A stretch of 16,895 nt of DNA from Parcubacteria group bacterium GW2011_GWC1_41_7 (GCA_000997465.1 LCBW01000019.1:1-16895); one strand, 5' to 3'. Positions 1 through 8,294 are shown, counted from the stretch's first letter. Notes: generated by a model not told the origin, from the sequence alone. A program made the numbers and translations.

Positions 1-217
1 GCTGCGATCCTACAATGCTGTGGCGCATGGGATCGTTTTTCGTTTCTTCCCAATCAATATCATGCACCAACCCGGTTGCGCCCCATATTTCCTCGTCTTG
101 TTCGAATTTGCGCGCTAGCGCGCGCATAAGCACCTCAACTGCCAGCACATGCTTGATGAGATTTTGGTTTTGCATATGCGCATGTACCGTATCCCAAGCC
201 TTTTGTCGTAGTTCCAT
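1..217 (-). CDS. HD-domain hydrolase, 5' part (runs off left edge)
   Basis: Reading the minus strand from ATG at 217-215 gives 72 residues without a stop before the window edge. The protein begins MELRQKAWDTVHAHMQ and holds the pattern of an HD/HDIG metal-dependent phosphohydrolase: a first histidine at about residue 23 (IKHVLAVE), the HD pair at 52-53 within LVHDIDWEE, and a following histidine at about 66 (RHSIVG). Members of this group hydrolyse phosphate esters or nucleotides; the substrate cannot be told. It diverges from the P-type ATPase and has a good own promoter upstream (TTGAGA, 18 nt, TATAAT on the minus strand). The rest of the gene lies outside the window. Family assignment is by motif only. 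Confidence 0.82.
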   Translation of the reverse strand, partial: MELRQKAWDTVHAHMQNQNLIKHVLAVEVLMRALARKFEQDEEIWGATGLVHDIDWEETKNDPMRHSIVGSQ

Positions 218-260
218 GGTTGTTTATGTAGTAGATGAATGCAATTAATGAAGTGCAATA

Positions 261-290
261 ATTATACACGCTTCACCTATATAATCTCAA
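261..290 (-). promoter_or_regulatory. Promoter for the HD-domain gene
   Basis: On the minus strand TTGAGA (plus positions 290-285) and TATAAT (266-261) are separated by 18 nt, a close match to a sigma-70 type promoter. Transcription would start near 254, giving a leader of about 37 nt before the ATG at 217. Its -35 box touches the -10 box of the opposing ATPase promoter, so the two promoters cannot easily be occupied together. Confidence 0.6.
280..285 (+). promoter_or_regulatory. -10 box of P-type ATPase, leaderless arrangement
   Basis: A perfect TATAAT ends 6 nt before the ATG at 292, so the expected transcription start falls on or next to the start codon. There is no room for a Shine-Dalgarno site, which points to a leaderless mRNA. 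The -35 region (about 257-263) is AT-rich and a poor match. The box directly adjoins the -35 of the divergent HD gene. Confidence 0.55.
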
Positions 291-291
291 T

Positions 292-3021
292 ATGCAAAGA
301 AAAAAAAATATAAATTCATCAAAGCCGTATTATGCCCTCTCGTGCGAAGAAGTTTTAAAGGAAACCGTGTCATCGCGGGAAGGACTAAGCATAGATGAGG
401 CGCGTAGCCGCCTTGAAACGCAAGGATATAACGATCTTCCCGATAAAGATCAAGCTTCTTGGTTTTCTATGGCAGTGCGGCAATTGAATAATATTTTTGT
501 GTATGTGCTTATTGCAGCGTCTGCGCTTTCTTTTTATTTAGGGAATACGCTTGATGCCTCTGTTATCTTGGGAATTATTATTATCAATGCTTTGCTGGGA
601 TTTTCCCAAGAATTTAAGGCGGAAAAAGCAATTCGTGCTCTTAAAAAACTTTCTGTCCAATACGCAAAGGTATTCCGATCAGGATCTCTTGTACGTATTC
701 CGTCGCGCAATGTCGTAAAAGGAGATATTGTATTTTTAGAAGAGGGAGATCTTATTCCGGCAGACATTCGTATTTTTGAAGCGCATAATTTTCGCACTCA
801 AGAGGCGTCCTTAAGTGGAGAGTCGCTTCCCATTGAAAAATACACAGAACGTATTCAAGAGGGTAGTGCGCTTGGTGATCAAAAAAATATGGGGTGGATG
901 TCAACATTTGTTGCTTCGGGATCCGCGCGTGGTGTTGTGGTTGCAACGGGTTCCACTACTGCAATTGGCGCTATTGCGCGGCAACTAGAAACAATAGAGC
1001 GAACTCCATCACATTTTTTTAAAAAAACTACAACACTTACTTTGCAGATGGGGCTTTTTGCCTTAGTGGGCTCTGCCTTCATTTTTATCATTGGCTTTTT
1101 TATTCAGCATATTCCTTTTTCGCAGATATTTTTATTTGCGGTTGCATCTTTAGTTTCTGGAATCCCCGAAGGATTACCGGCAGTTTTAACCATTGTGCTT
1201 GCGCTTGGCGCGCATCGCATGGCAAAGCGAAGGGCACTTGTGCGAGTGCTCTCTGCAACTGAAACGCTCGGGGTGGTGTCTGCGATTATGACTGATAAAA
1301 CAGGAACGCTTACCGAAAATACGATGACTGTCCAAAGTATTTCAGGGATAGGGGGAGATGATGTTGAGGTTTCTGGAACCGGTTGGAGTACAAGCGGAGA
1401 TTTTATGCAAAGCAAAGAGAAAATATTTCCTCTTGACTCTCCGCGGCTGTTTAAGGCACTTCATATTGCGGCTTTATGCAATAGTGCTCACCTAGTGCAC
1501 GATGAAAAAATAGATATTGTTTCGGTGCTTGGCGATCCGACCGAGGGGGCTTTAGTGGTTTTAGCAGAGAAAGCAGGCATTAAAAAAAGTTCACTTGAAG
1601 AAGCTGATATAAAAATTGATGATTTGCCCTTCAATTCAGATTTTAAATTTCGAGCTTCACTTATAAAAGAGCGCGAAGGAGAAAAGACAGAATTGTATGT
1701 TGTTGGAGCACCAGAGCGAGTGTTGCAGTTGTGCAAGACCTATCTCGATGAACAGGGGGGATTAAAAAAATGTGATGATACGGCAAAAGAATATATGCAT
1801 AAAAAGTTTTTATCTTTTGCAAAAAAAGGACATCGAGTGCTTGCGCTTGCGTATGCGCCCCTTGCTCAAGGTAAACAAGAAGCGAGGCTGTCGTTTGAGG
1901 GCATTGACGATTTAATATTTGTTTCTTTAGTTTCTATGCAGGATCCGCCGCGTGCCGATGTACCAGAGGCAATTGCAACTGCAAAAAGAGCGGGCATTCG
2001 AGTGATAATGGCAACGGGCGATCATTCGGAAACTGCGTTTGCGATTGCAAAACAAATCGGATTACTCTCTCAAAACGCACAGCTGTCCAGAAGCGTGCTT
2101 CAAGAAGAAGAGTTGCAATTGCTTGACGAGGCAGAATTTTCAAAAGCAGTTTCTGAATTTTTAGTTTTTGCGCGACTTTCTCCTTCGATGAAATTGAAAA
2201 TTGCAGAAGAATTGCAAAGGCAAGGTCACATTGTTGCCATGACAGGAGATGGGGTAAATGATGCTCCTGCCTTAAAACGTGCGGATGTTGGAGTTTCAAT
2301 GGGAAATATTGGAACTGATGTTGCGCGAGAAGCAAGCCAGCTGGTTCTTTTAGATGATCATTTTGCGTCCATCGTACATGCGGTGCAAGAGGGGCGCATT
2401 GTTTTTCGAAATATTCGCCAAGCGAGCTATTATTTGATGACGACAAATTTTGCGGAATATATTACTGCCGCTACAACGCTTATTTTAGGGTTGCCGCTTC
2501 CGCTTTTGCCGACACAAATTTTATGGCTCAATATCGTCTCAGACGGGGTTAATGGTATTGCGCTCGTGACTGAAGAGGAACATGGGTCAACCATGAAAAA
2601 TCCGCCGCGAAGCGCAAAAGAAAATATTGTTACGCAAAGCATACTTCCGTTTCTTATTGTTATTTCTGTAGTTATGGTTATTGCAACGGTTATGCTTTTT
2701 TCAAAATATCTTATCTTTGGGCTGGACAGCGCGCGCACCATGGCATTTTTAGTGATGTCTTTTACGCAAATTTTCAATATTTTTAATATGCGATCGCTCA
2801 AAAAATCAATTTTTTTACTTGGGTTTACCAGTAATAAGTGGGTACTTGCATCGTTTTTTCTTTCCGCCTTGTTGACGGTCGGCGTTTTATTTATTCCGTT
2901 TTTTCAAAACATTTTTCATCTGACGCGCTTGCCGCTTTTTGATATTGCCCTTGCTATTTTCGCCTCATCGTTTGTGCTCTGGTTTGGCGAGGTATATAAA
3001 TTTTTATTCAAGCGGTCATAA
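292..3021 (+). CDS. P2-type cation-transporting ATPase (Ca2+-ATPase-like)
   Basis: A 909-residue P-type ATPase of normal full length. The order is an N-terminal cation-ATPase domain, TM1-2 near residues 65-105, an actuator domain with SGES at 175-178, TM3-4 with PEGLP at 292-296, the phosphorylation site DKTGT with Asp335, a nucleotide domain, the hinge TGDGVNDAP from 651, and a C-terminal block of membrane segments from about 715. Residues that bind Ca2+ in SERCA-type pumps have counterparts: Glu293 in PEGLP, Asn719 and Glu722 in TM5 (TNFAE), Asn747 and Asp751 in TM6 (LNIVSDG). This fits ATP-driven cation export, most likely Ca2+, at the cytoplasmic membrane; related P2 pumps moving Na+ or H+ cannot be excluded by eye. 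A small DUF4258-like gene follows after 3 nt and is probably cotranscribed. Confidence 0.93.
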   Translation: MQRKKNINSSKPYYALSCEEVLKETVSSREGLSIDEARSRLETQGYNDLPDKDQASWFSMAVRQLNNIFVYVLIAASALSFYLGNTLDASVILGIIIINALLGFSQEFKAEKAIRALKKLSVQYAKVFRSGSLVRIPSRNVVKGDIVFLEEGDLIPADIRIFEAHNFRTQEASLSGESLPIEKYTERIQEGSALGDQKNMGWMSTFVASGSARGVVVATGSTTAIGAIARQLETIERTPSHFFKKTTTLTLQMGLFALVGSAFIFIIGFFIQHIPFSQIFLFAVASLVSGIPEGLPAVLTIVLALGAHRMAKRRALVRVLSATETLGVVSAIMTDKTGTLTENTMTVQSISGIGGDDVEVSGTGWSTSGDFMQSKEKIFPLDSPRLFKALHIAALCNSAHLVHDEKIDIVSVLGDPTEGALVVLAEKAGIKKSSLEEADIKIDDLPFNSDFKFRASLIKEREGEKTELYVVGAPERVLQLCKTYLDEQGGLKKCDDTAKEYMHKKFLSFAKKGHRVLALAYAPLAQGKQEARLSFEGIDDLIFVSLVSMQDPPRADVPEAIATAKRAGIRVIMATGDHSETAFAIAKQIGLLSQNAQLSRSVLQEEELQLLDEAEFSKAVSEFLVFARLSPSMKLKIAEELQRQGHIVAMTGDGVNDAPALKRADVGVSMGNIGTDVAREASQLVLLDDHFASIVHAVQEGRIVFRNIRQASYYLMTTNFAEYITAATTLILGLPLPLLPTQILWLNIVSDGVNGIALVTEEEHGSTMKNPPRSAKENIVTQSILPFLIVISVVMVIATVMLFSKYLIFGLDSARTMAFLVMSFTQIFNIFNMRSLKKSIFLLGFTSNKWVLASFFLSALLTVGVLFIPFFQNIFHLTRLPLFDIALAIFASSFVLWFGEVYKFLFKRS

Positions 3022-3024
3022 CCG

Positions 3025-3393
3025 ATGTCTTTTGTGCAATTTCCGTTTCAATCGCAAAAACTCCATTGGACTGATCATGCCAAAATGAAAATGTCTTTTT
3101 ATGGTTTGTCTGAAAATCGCGTGAAACGAGTGCTTCGCAACCCCAAGCGTTATGAAGAGGGGGTATTAGAAAAAGCAGTTGCGCTTATGCAGCCAACATC
3201 TATAAAAAATCGTGAAGGGAAGGAAACTTGGAATCAGGAAATTTGGGTCATGATACTGAAGGCAGGAGGAAAAACAAAAGTTATTTCGGTATGGCGATAT
3301 CCCGGGGTGGCTCCTGAGCGTAGTCCTGTTCCAAAGGAGATTTTAGATGAATTGATTGAACAAGAGGATGAATTTTTGCCAGAGATTGCGTAA
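3025..3393 (+). CDS. DUF4258-like small protein
   Basis: A 122-residue soluble protein whose ATG lies 3 nt after the ATPase stop codon, so translation is probably coupled. The middle part, WTDHAKMKMSFYGLSENRV followed by LRNPKRYEEG, resembles the start of DUF4258 proteins, which have a RelE/barnase-toxin-like small fold: His-Ala near the start of the first helix, then a Val-rich second helix and an N-P turn. The later strand QEIWVMIL and the segment ISVWRYPGV complete the unit. There is no signal peptide or membrane segment. No antitoxin partner is adjacent, so a toxin role is not supported. Function unknown; family match from memory of the motif. Confidence 0.7.
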   Translation: MSFVQFPFQSQKLHWTDHAKMKMSFYGLSENRVKRVLRNPKRYEEGVLEKAVALMQPTSIKNREGKETWNQEIWVMILKAGGKTKVISVWRYPGVAPERSPVPKEILDELIEQEDEFLPEIA

Positions 3394-3402
3394 GGTTATA
3401 AT
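3376..3402 (+). promoter_or_regulatory. Putative promoter for tRNA-Gly/cca transcript
   Basis: TTGCCA (3376-3381) and a perfect TATAAT (3397-3402) are separated by 15 nt, somewhat short. It overlaps the 3' end of the DUF4258-like gene. A transcript starting near 3409 would run through palindromic element A1, then tRNA-Gly, then cca, with no other promoter seen in between. Confidence 0.4.
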
Positions 3403-3415
3403 AAAATGTGAATAA

Positions 3416-3539
3416 TTATTAATCAGCATACAGTAATCCTCCTTCAATGTGCCAAGTTTGGCGTTCGCTCCGCGACCGCTCAAACAAGCCATGCCTACCC
3501 AAATTTTACTCGGATTATGTATGCCGATTGTATTGATAA
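3416..3539 (+). repeat. Palindromic element family A, copy A1
   Basis: Outer arms 3416-3439 and 3512-3539 pair over about 22 bases with one 5-nt and one 1-nt bulge. The core carries the family signature: CAATGTGCCAAGTTTGGC, a short hairpin (3461-3479, 8 pairs with one mismatch), then CTCAAACAAGCC and CCTACCCAAATTT. The arm sequences are unrelated to those of the other copies. The right arm ends exactly one base before the first nucleotide of tRNA-Gly, so it forms the immediate 5' flank of the tRNA. Confidence 0.85.
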
Positions 3540-3611
3540 GCGGCAGTAGTTCAGTGGTAGAATATTTGCTTCCCAAGCAAAGGGTCGCCGGTTCGAATCC
3601 GGTCTGCCGCT
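3540..3611 (+). tRNA. tRNA-Gly (CCC)
   Basis: A complete cloverleaf: acceptor GCGGCAG (3540-3546) with CTGCCGC (3604-3610); D arm with GTTCAGTGGTAGA; anticodon stem TTTGC/GCAAA around loop TTCCCAA with anticodon CCC at 3572-3574; T arm GCCGG-TTCGAAT-CCGGT; discriminator T at 3611. CCA is not encoded. The CCA-adding enzyme gene starts 37 nt downstream on the same strand, so tRNA and maturation enzyme may share a transcript. Confidence 0.96.
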
Positions 3612-3648
3612 CTGATTGGAGGGGGTTTCTTTGTAACATTTATTCTTT

Positions 3649-5109
3649 ATGAACAAATATAACATTCCCGAAGAGGTACAAAAAATTTGGAAGAAAATAA
3701 CAAAAGCGGGATACGATGCGTATTTGATTGGTGGATGCGTTCGAGATGTGCTGTTATCTAAAAAACCAAAAGATTGGGATATTGCAACGTCTGCAACCCC
3801 AACAGAACTGCTTGAGATATTCGGAGAAGATGCGTTTTATGAAAATACGTTTGGCACGGTGGGCATTAAAACGCATTCAGAAAGTGATGACGTGCGTGTT
3901 GTGGAAGCAACGACCTTTCGAACGGAGAGCGTGTATGAAGATTTTCGAAGGCCAAAAGAGATTTCATTTTCAAAAAAATTAGAGGATGATGTGAGCCGTC
4001 GCGATTTTACGGTGAATGCGCTCGCGCTCGATCAAGACGGAAACATTATTGATTATTTTAAAGGAGGAGATGATCTTCGGCATAAAATCATCAGATGTGT
4101 CGGAAGCCCCCTTGATCGTTTCCAAGAAGACGCACTTCGGATGATGCGCGCAGTGCGCCTTGCAGTGGAATTGGAATTTTCCATAGAGGATACAACTATG
4201 CAGGCAATTTGTGAGCATGCACATCTGTTGCAATTTATTTCAAAAGAACGAGTGCGTGATGAATTTATGCGTATTGTGATGAGTGATCACGCGGCGTTCG
4301 GAATCGAGATGCTTCGGAGGACAGGGCTTTTGATTGAAATCATGCCGGAATTAGTACAGGGATATGAGGTGATGCAAAATAAACATCACACGTTTGACGT
4401 GTATACACATGCAATTCGCTGTCTTGATTATGCCGCGCAAAAAAAATATTCTTTGCAATTGCGGCTTGCGGCGCTTTTACATGATGTTGGAAAGCCGCTG
4501 ACTAAACAGGGGGAGGGGCCCGATGCGACTTTTTATGGGCATGAACTGCTTGGGGCAAAATTAACCAAGCATATGTTAAGTAAACTGAAATTTCCTAATA
4601 AAATCATTCGCGATGCAGTACATCTTGTTCGGTACCATATGTTTTATTTAGAAATTGAAGAGGTTACCATGTCTGCGGTGCGCAGGTTTGTGCGCAAAGT
4701 AGGGGAGGAATCGTTGCAGGACCTATTTTTGCTTCGCGAAGCAGATCGTATTGGATCGGGTGTTCCCAAAGCAGTTCCATATCGACTGCGCTATTTAAAG
4801 TACCTTGTGAAAAAATCACATTTAAAAGAGATAAAGCCCGACATGTTGGCGCTTAACGGAAATGAGCTTATGGAGCAGTTGCAGATAATCCCGGGTCCTA
4901 AGGTGGGGTGGATTTTGAAGGCGCTTTTACAGGAAGTGATTGAAAATCCTAAAAAAAATAAAAAGGATTATTTAGCAAAGCGTGCTGGAGAGCTTTTTAT
5001 TCTCTCTGATGAGAAACTTAAAGATTTAGCTGTTTTTTCTGATGAAAAAACAAAAGAATTAGAAGAAGAACAAAATAAAGAGCTTAAAAAAGAATTTTAT
5101 GTAGAATAG
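3649..5109 (+). CDS. cca: CCA-adding tRNA nucleotidyltransferase with HD domain
   Basis: A 486-residue class II tRNA nucleotidyltransferase that adds or repairs the 3' CCA of tRNAs using CTP and ATP. Visible motifs in order: LIGGCVRD at 26-33; the metal-binding DWD at 42-44; RRDFTVNALA at 117-126; the nucleotide-templating E-D-x-x-R at 160-164 (EDALR); then a tRNA-binding helical region and an HD phosphohydrolase domain with His254, HD at 278-279 and GHE near 297-299. The last 40 residues are highly charged and rich in Lys and Glu, probably a coiled or disordered tail. Both tRNA genes flanking it lack encoded CCA, so this enzyme is needed for them. A terminator overlaps the stop codon. No clear SD is present before ATG 3649. 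Confidence 0.95.
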   Translation: MNKYNIPEEVQKIWKKITKAGYDAYLIGGCVRDVLLSKKPKDWDIATSATPTELLEIFGEDAFYENTFGTVGIKTHSESDDVRVVEATTFRTESVYEDFRRPKEISFSKKLEDDVSRRDFTVNALALDQDGNIIDYFKGGDDLRHKIIRCVGSPLDRFQEDALRMMRAVRLAVELEFSIEDTTMQAICEHAHLLQFISKERVRDEFMRIVMSDHAAFGIEMLRRTGLLIEIMPELVQGYEVMQNKHHTFDVYTHAIRCLDYAAQKKYSLQLRLAALLHDVGKPLTKQGEGPDATFYGHELLGAKLTKHMLSKLKFPNKIIRDAVHLVRYHMFYLEIEEVTMSAVRRFVRKVGEESLQDLFLLREADRIGSGVPKAVPYRLRYLKYLVKKSHLKEIKPDMLALNGNELMEQLQIIPGPKVGWILKALLQEVIENPKKNKKDYLAKRAGELFILSDEKLKDLAVFSDEKTKELEEEQNKELKKEFYVE

Positions 5110-5133
5110 GCCTCTATTTTAGGCCTATTTTTT
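5105..5133 (+). terminator. Rho-independent terminator after cca
   Basis: A 9-bp perfect stem AATAGGCCT / AGGCCTATT with a 7-nt loop (CTATTTT) runs into a T tract at 5128-5133. It overlaps the cca stop codon (5107-5109). This is a classical intrinsic terminator closing the tRNA-Gly/cca unit. Confidence 0.85.
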
Positions 5134-5134
5134 G

Positions 5135-5143
5135 TGCTACAAT
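5135..5143 (+). promoter_or_regulatory. Extended -10 promoter for tRNA-Pro and the ABC locus
   Basis: TGCTACAAT is an extended -10 element (TGn + TACAAT) just after the cca terminator. The start would be near 5150, about 30 nt before tRNA-Pro at 5182. The position where a -35 box would lie is inside the terminator hairpin and is a poor match, as is common with extended -10 promoters. Confidence 0.5.
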
Positions 5144-5181
5144 ATATTTGCGGAAAAAAATTTATGTAGACTTTAGTGAGG

Positions 5182-5253
5182 CGGGCCATAGTGTAGTGGC
5201 TAGCACGAGTCCTTTGGGAGGATTTAGCCCCAGTTCGAATCTGGGTGGCCCGA
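5182..5253 (+). tRNA. tRNA-Pro (TGG)
   Basis: A complete cloverleaf: acceptor CGGGCCA (5182-5188) with TGGCCCG (5246-5252), including the C1-G72 pair typical of bacterial tRNA-Pro; anticodon stem AGTCC/GGATT around TTTGGGA with anticodon TGG at 5215-5217; T arm CCCAG-TTCGAAT-CTGGG; discriminator A. CCA is not encoded. The broken membrane-fusion gene starts 40 nt downstream. Confidence 0.96.
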
Positions 5254-5292
5254 CACTTATTTTTTAGGACTTATTTTAATGCCGGAAAACAA

Positions 5293-6793
5293 ATGAATAG
5301 TGTAAAAAAAGTTCAAGAAGTTTTGAAAAAAATATTTTTAACAAAAAAACGCATTATAGCGGGGGTTGTTGTTCTAGTGATTTTAATAGGTATTGGTGTT
5401 AGAAATAGTAAAGCAGGGAATGGGACGTGTTCAATTGCAGAATATAAAAAAATTATTGAAGTAGTTTCGGTTTCTGGAAAAGTGAAGCCGGTTGAAGATA
5501 TCACCTTATCGTTTGAAAAGTCAGGACGTATTGCATATATTCCTGTGCGAGTAGGGGATACAGTTACGCGCGGAACTGTTCTTGCATCTCTTGAACAATC
5601 ACAATTGTCTAGTCAGCTTGCTCAAGCACGGGCAAATTTTGAGGGCCAGCACATAAAATTACAAGGGCAACGATTGATTTGGATAATGAATACGAGGGCG
5701 CATTGGATGTCATGAAAGATGCGTATACAAAGGCAAACGATGCAGTGCGCAGATATACGGATGAAATTTTTGTTGATGATGAAACACTTAGTCCGAGATT
5801 AAGCTATAATTCCGGGGCATATCAATCAAAGATTAAAGCAGAGAGCGGGCGGGCATCGTTGGGACCGCTTCTTGATCGTTGGAGCAGTGATATTGTGCTT
5901 TTGCAATCACATAGTGATATTGATACTGCCCTGCAAAACGCCTTAGCGTATCTTACTCAAGTGCGTAATTTTTTAGTTGATGTTGAGGCGACATTAAATG
6001 CTGGATCAGATCTTTCTCAAACGAATTTGACTTCATATAAAACAAGCGTTGGAACGGCGCAAACAAATATTGTCACAGCGTTTTCAAGCGTAAGCGCACA
6101 AAAACAGTCACTTGCCTCACAAAAAATTACCAATCAAAATAATATTTCCGCGGCGCAAAGTACGCTGTCAGTTGCCCAGCGGGAGCTCCAGTTAAAGCAA
6201 GCTGGGTCAACGCCAGAAGAAATTGCGTTTCAAAGCGCACAAGTGAATCGTGCATATGCTGATGTTTTGTATTATCAAAGCGAACTTGCAAAAACCGTAC
6301 TTCGTGCTCCTATTTCTGGTATTGTTACTGCCATTAATATTGACCCAGGAGAAATGGCGACTGCGAACGCCCAAGCAATTGCGCTTATGTCAAAGGGCGC
6401 TTTTGAAATTGAAGCATTTATTTCTGAATCTGATATTGGAAAGGTAATAGTAGGGCAGGAAGCGTCCGTGACACTTGATGCATACGGAGAAAATGTGCAG
6501 TTTTTAGCTCGTGTAGTTCGTATAAAACTATTTTGATGTTTGACCGAGAAGACGTGCGTATTAAATCAGGAATGACCGCTCAAACCACTATTACCACTCA
6601 ATCAAAAGAAAAAGCGCTTGCGCTTTCATACTCGTGCGTTTCGTTTGACCAGCAAAATCGTCCATTTGTTGTTTTAAAAAATGGCGCGCGCATTTTCATC
6701 AATATGGGCATTGCCGGATCTGACGGGTCTGTTGAAATTATTTCAGGTCTTCGAGCTGGACAAAAAGTTGCCTATCCGCAAGAAACAAAATAA
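5293..6793 (+). pseudogene. Periplasmic adaptor (HlyD/MacA-like membrane fusion protein), broken by two frame changes
   Basis: Three reading frames together spell one membrane fusion protein of a MacAB-type exporter. Fragment 1 (5293-5715) has an N-terminal membrane anchor (about residues 16-34, IIAGVVVLVILIGIGV) and the first half of the lipoyl/barrel-sandwich domain (GRIAYIPVRVGDTVTRGTVLA). Fragment 2 (in frame 3, open from 5643 to 6536) holds the coiled coil, including DVMKDAYTKANDAVRRYTDE, the returning lipoyl half (LRAPISGIVTAI) and the beta-barrel (DIGKVIVGQEASVTLDAYG). Fragment 3 (in frame 2, to 6793) holds the end of the barrel (YKTILMFDREDVRIKSGMTA) and the membrane-proximal domain. 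Frame moves in the same direction at both joints. Compared with relatives from memory, the start of the coiled coil (about 30 residues) and the strand pair after VVRI (about 14 residues) look deleted. Start 5293 is chosen because an upstream ATG overlaps tRNA-Pro. Either true decay or assembly error. Confidence 0.8.
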
Positions 6794-6805
6794 TTGCGCT
6801 TTGTT

Positions 6806-8074
6806 ATGATTCATCGTTTTCAAGAGAAATTGAAAAATTTGTCTGTTGCCGCTTTTATTGCAAAGCGCAATATTATGCGTGGGAGTAAAATGGTCACACT
6901 GGTGACGGTATTTATTTTGATGCTTACCTTTTTGAATTTGATGTTTGTCGGAGGATTGCTTTTGGGTATTATGGATGGCATTATCAAAGCGTCTCGGCTT
7001 TCATTTATCGGAGATGTATTTATTGTTCCTTCAAAGGATAATACTGTTATTAAAAATCCTCAAGAGCTTTTGACGATTATTAAAAACGATCCACGAATTA
7101 TTTCATACTCTCCAAGGCTGACCAGTCCTATTGCGGTTGAATCTGGATACCAAATTGTCCGGCCTAACCGAAAGGTAAATCGTGTAACGCTTTCTTTGGT
7201 TGGGGTTGATCCAACACGCGAATTTGAGACAACAAATATTGAAAAACATATTTTGGCGGGGCGCATGTTGCGCCCCGGAGATCAAGGAAAAATTATGCTT
7301 TCCGCTCAATTTTTAAAGGGATATATCCCCGGCAGTGCGTTTTCTGCTTTGGAAGATAATTTAGGTGCGGTGAAAATTGGACAAAAAGTACGTCTTCGAT
7401 TTGCAAATGGAACTGTGGACGAACTTGAGCTGGTAGGGGTATTTAATACCAAGCCGTTTGGCGCAAATATGCGTGCGTTTGTTCCGTATTCATATTTATC
7501 TCAAAAATTAGGCAAACAAAATCAATACAATGAAATTTCAGTGCTTGCAGATCCGCTTCATGCGCGCGAGGTTTATATACAGCTTAAAAATCTTCCGATT
7601 AATAGAAATAATTTATTGTCTGATATTGAGGGTTCGCTCGGAACAATTACCGGAGATTTTCAAAAGTCATTCGGTATGATTGGAAATATTGTTGGAGCGG
7701 TATCAGTGATGGTTGCGGCAGTGACTATTTTTATTATTATTTTTGTAAACGTTATCAATCGCAGGCGCTATTTAGGGATCGCAAAGGCGCTTGGCGTCAC
7801 TCAGGAAGTGCTGATTTTAGCGTATGTTATGCAATCGCTTTTTTATGCGGTTGCGGGAATTTTAGTAGGACTGTTACTACTTCAGTTTTTCCTCACCCCG
7901 TTTTTCATGAGGCATCCGCTTCCATTTCCTATTGCTGATGTGAGTTTGTATTTTCCAAAATTTTATATTTCCGTCCGTATTGCAGTTCTTATTATTGTTA
8001 CGCTTATTTCCGGATTTATTCCTGCGCGCATGGTTATTCGCCAAAGCACCATCGATGCTATCTTGGGGAGATGA
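6806..8074 (+). CDS. MacB/LolC/FtsX-family ABC permease
   Basis: A four-segment permease of the FtsX/MacB superfamily, 422 residues from ATG 6806 (an in-frame TTG at 6794 would add four). One membrane segment lies near the N-terminus (about residues 26-52, TLVTVFILMLTF onward), followed by a large extracytoplasmic domain of roughly 230 residues with MacB_PCD-like character (ISYSPRLTSPIAV, VGVDPTREFE, AGRMLRPGDQGKIMLS), then three C-terminal segments (about 290-315, 340-365, 385-410). Around the cytoplasmic loop it reads NRRRYLGIAKALGVT, the usual coupling region to the ATPase. The family moves lipoproteins, peptides or drugs across the envelope by mechanotransmission. It follows the broken adaptor gene closely and is separated from its ATPase by element B1. 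Confidence 0.9.
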   Translation: MIHRFQEKLKNLSVAAFIAKRNIMRGSKMVTLVTVFILMLTFLNLMFVGGLLLGIMDGIIKASRLSFIGDVFIVPSKDNTVIKNPQELLTIIKNDPRIISYSPRLTSPIAVESGYQIVRPNRKVNRVTLSLVGVDPTREFETTNIEKHILAGRMLRPGDQGKIMLSAQFLKGYIPGSAFSALEDNLGAVKIGQKVRLRFANGTVDELELVGVFNTKPFGANMRAFVPYSYLSQKLGKQNQYNEISVLADPLHAREVYIQLKNLPINRNNLLSDIEGSLGTITGDFQKSFGMIGNIVGAVSVMVAAVTIFIIIFVNVINRRRYLGIAKALGVTQEVLILAYVMQSLFYAVAGILVGLLLLQFFLTPFFMRHPLPFPIADVSLYFPKFYISVRIAVLIIVTLISGFIPARMVIRQSTIDAILGR

Positions 8075-8085
8075 AACATTCGCAA

Positions 8086-8294
8086 TACTATTTTTCAGAA
8101 ATCATTGGTCGCAATGGCTATATACTCAGCGACACCTTCGGCATTTCCCGGCGAGAAATGCCTCAGTTATCGTCGCGCTTTGCTCTGCCTCAGCTAGAGC
8201 TTTCGGCAACCATGCCCGCTCTCGCGCTCCTCGAGTCACTGAATATATGGCCATTGCCATTACGGATATCACAAAATGTTTCTGAAAAATAGTA
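8086..8294 (+). repeat. Palindromic element family B, copy B1
   Basis: This 209-bp element fills most of the gap between permease and ATPase. Outermost arms 8086-8100 and 8280-8294 are a perfect 15-bp inverted repeat (TACTATTTTTCAGAA). A second nested pair, 8111-8133 with 8235-8257, matches at 20 of 23 positions. The core contains an 8-bp hairpin GGCATTTC/GAAATGCC and the family signature GCTTTCGGCAACCATGCCCGCT and GCGCTCCTCGAGTC. Between the nested arms on each side are unpaired stretches of about 10 and 22 nt. Confidence 0.85.

Noticed and set aside
15..248. Plus-strand 77-residue ORF at the left edge
   Set aside because: It lies antisense to a clear HD-domain coding frame and has a Ser/Cys-rich, non-protein-like composition.
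1934..2801. Long minus-strand ORFs within the P-type ATPase
   Set aside because: Shadows of a gene with all catalytic motifs intact on the plus strand.
3343..3652. Short ORFs on both strands across element A1 and tRNA-Gly
   Set aside because: The minus-strand peptide containing QTGFEPATLCLGS is the well-known spurious translation of a tRNA antisense strand; the plus-strand one also runs through the tRNA.
5245..5292. Upstream ATG for the adaptor gene
   Set aside because: It falls inside the 3' end of tRNA-Pro; ATG 5293 gives a normal short N-terminus before the membrane anchor.
5640..6540. Programmed frameshifting in the adaptor gene
   Set aside because: Two sites in one gene, no slippery heptamer, and apparent missing residues at both joints fit deletion or sequence error better.
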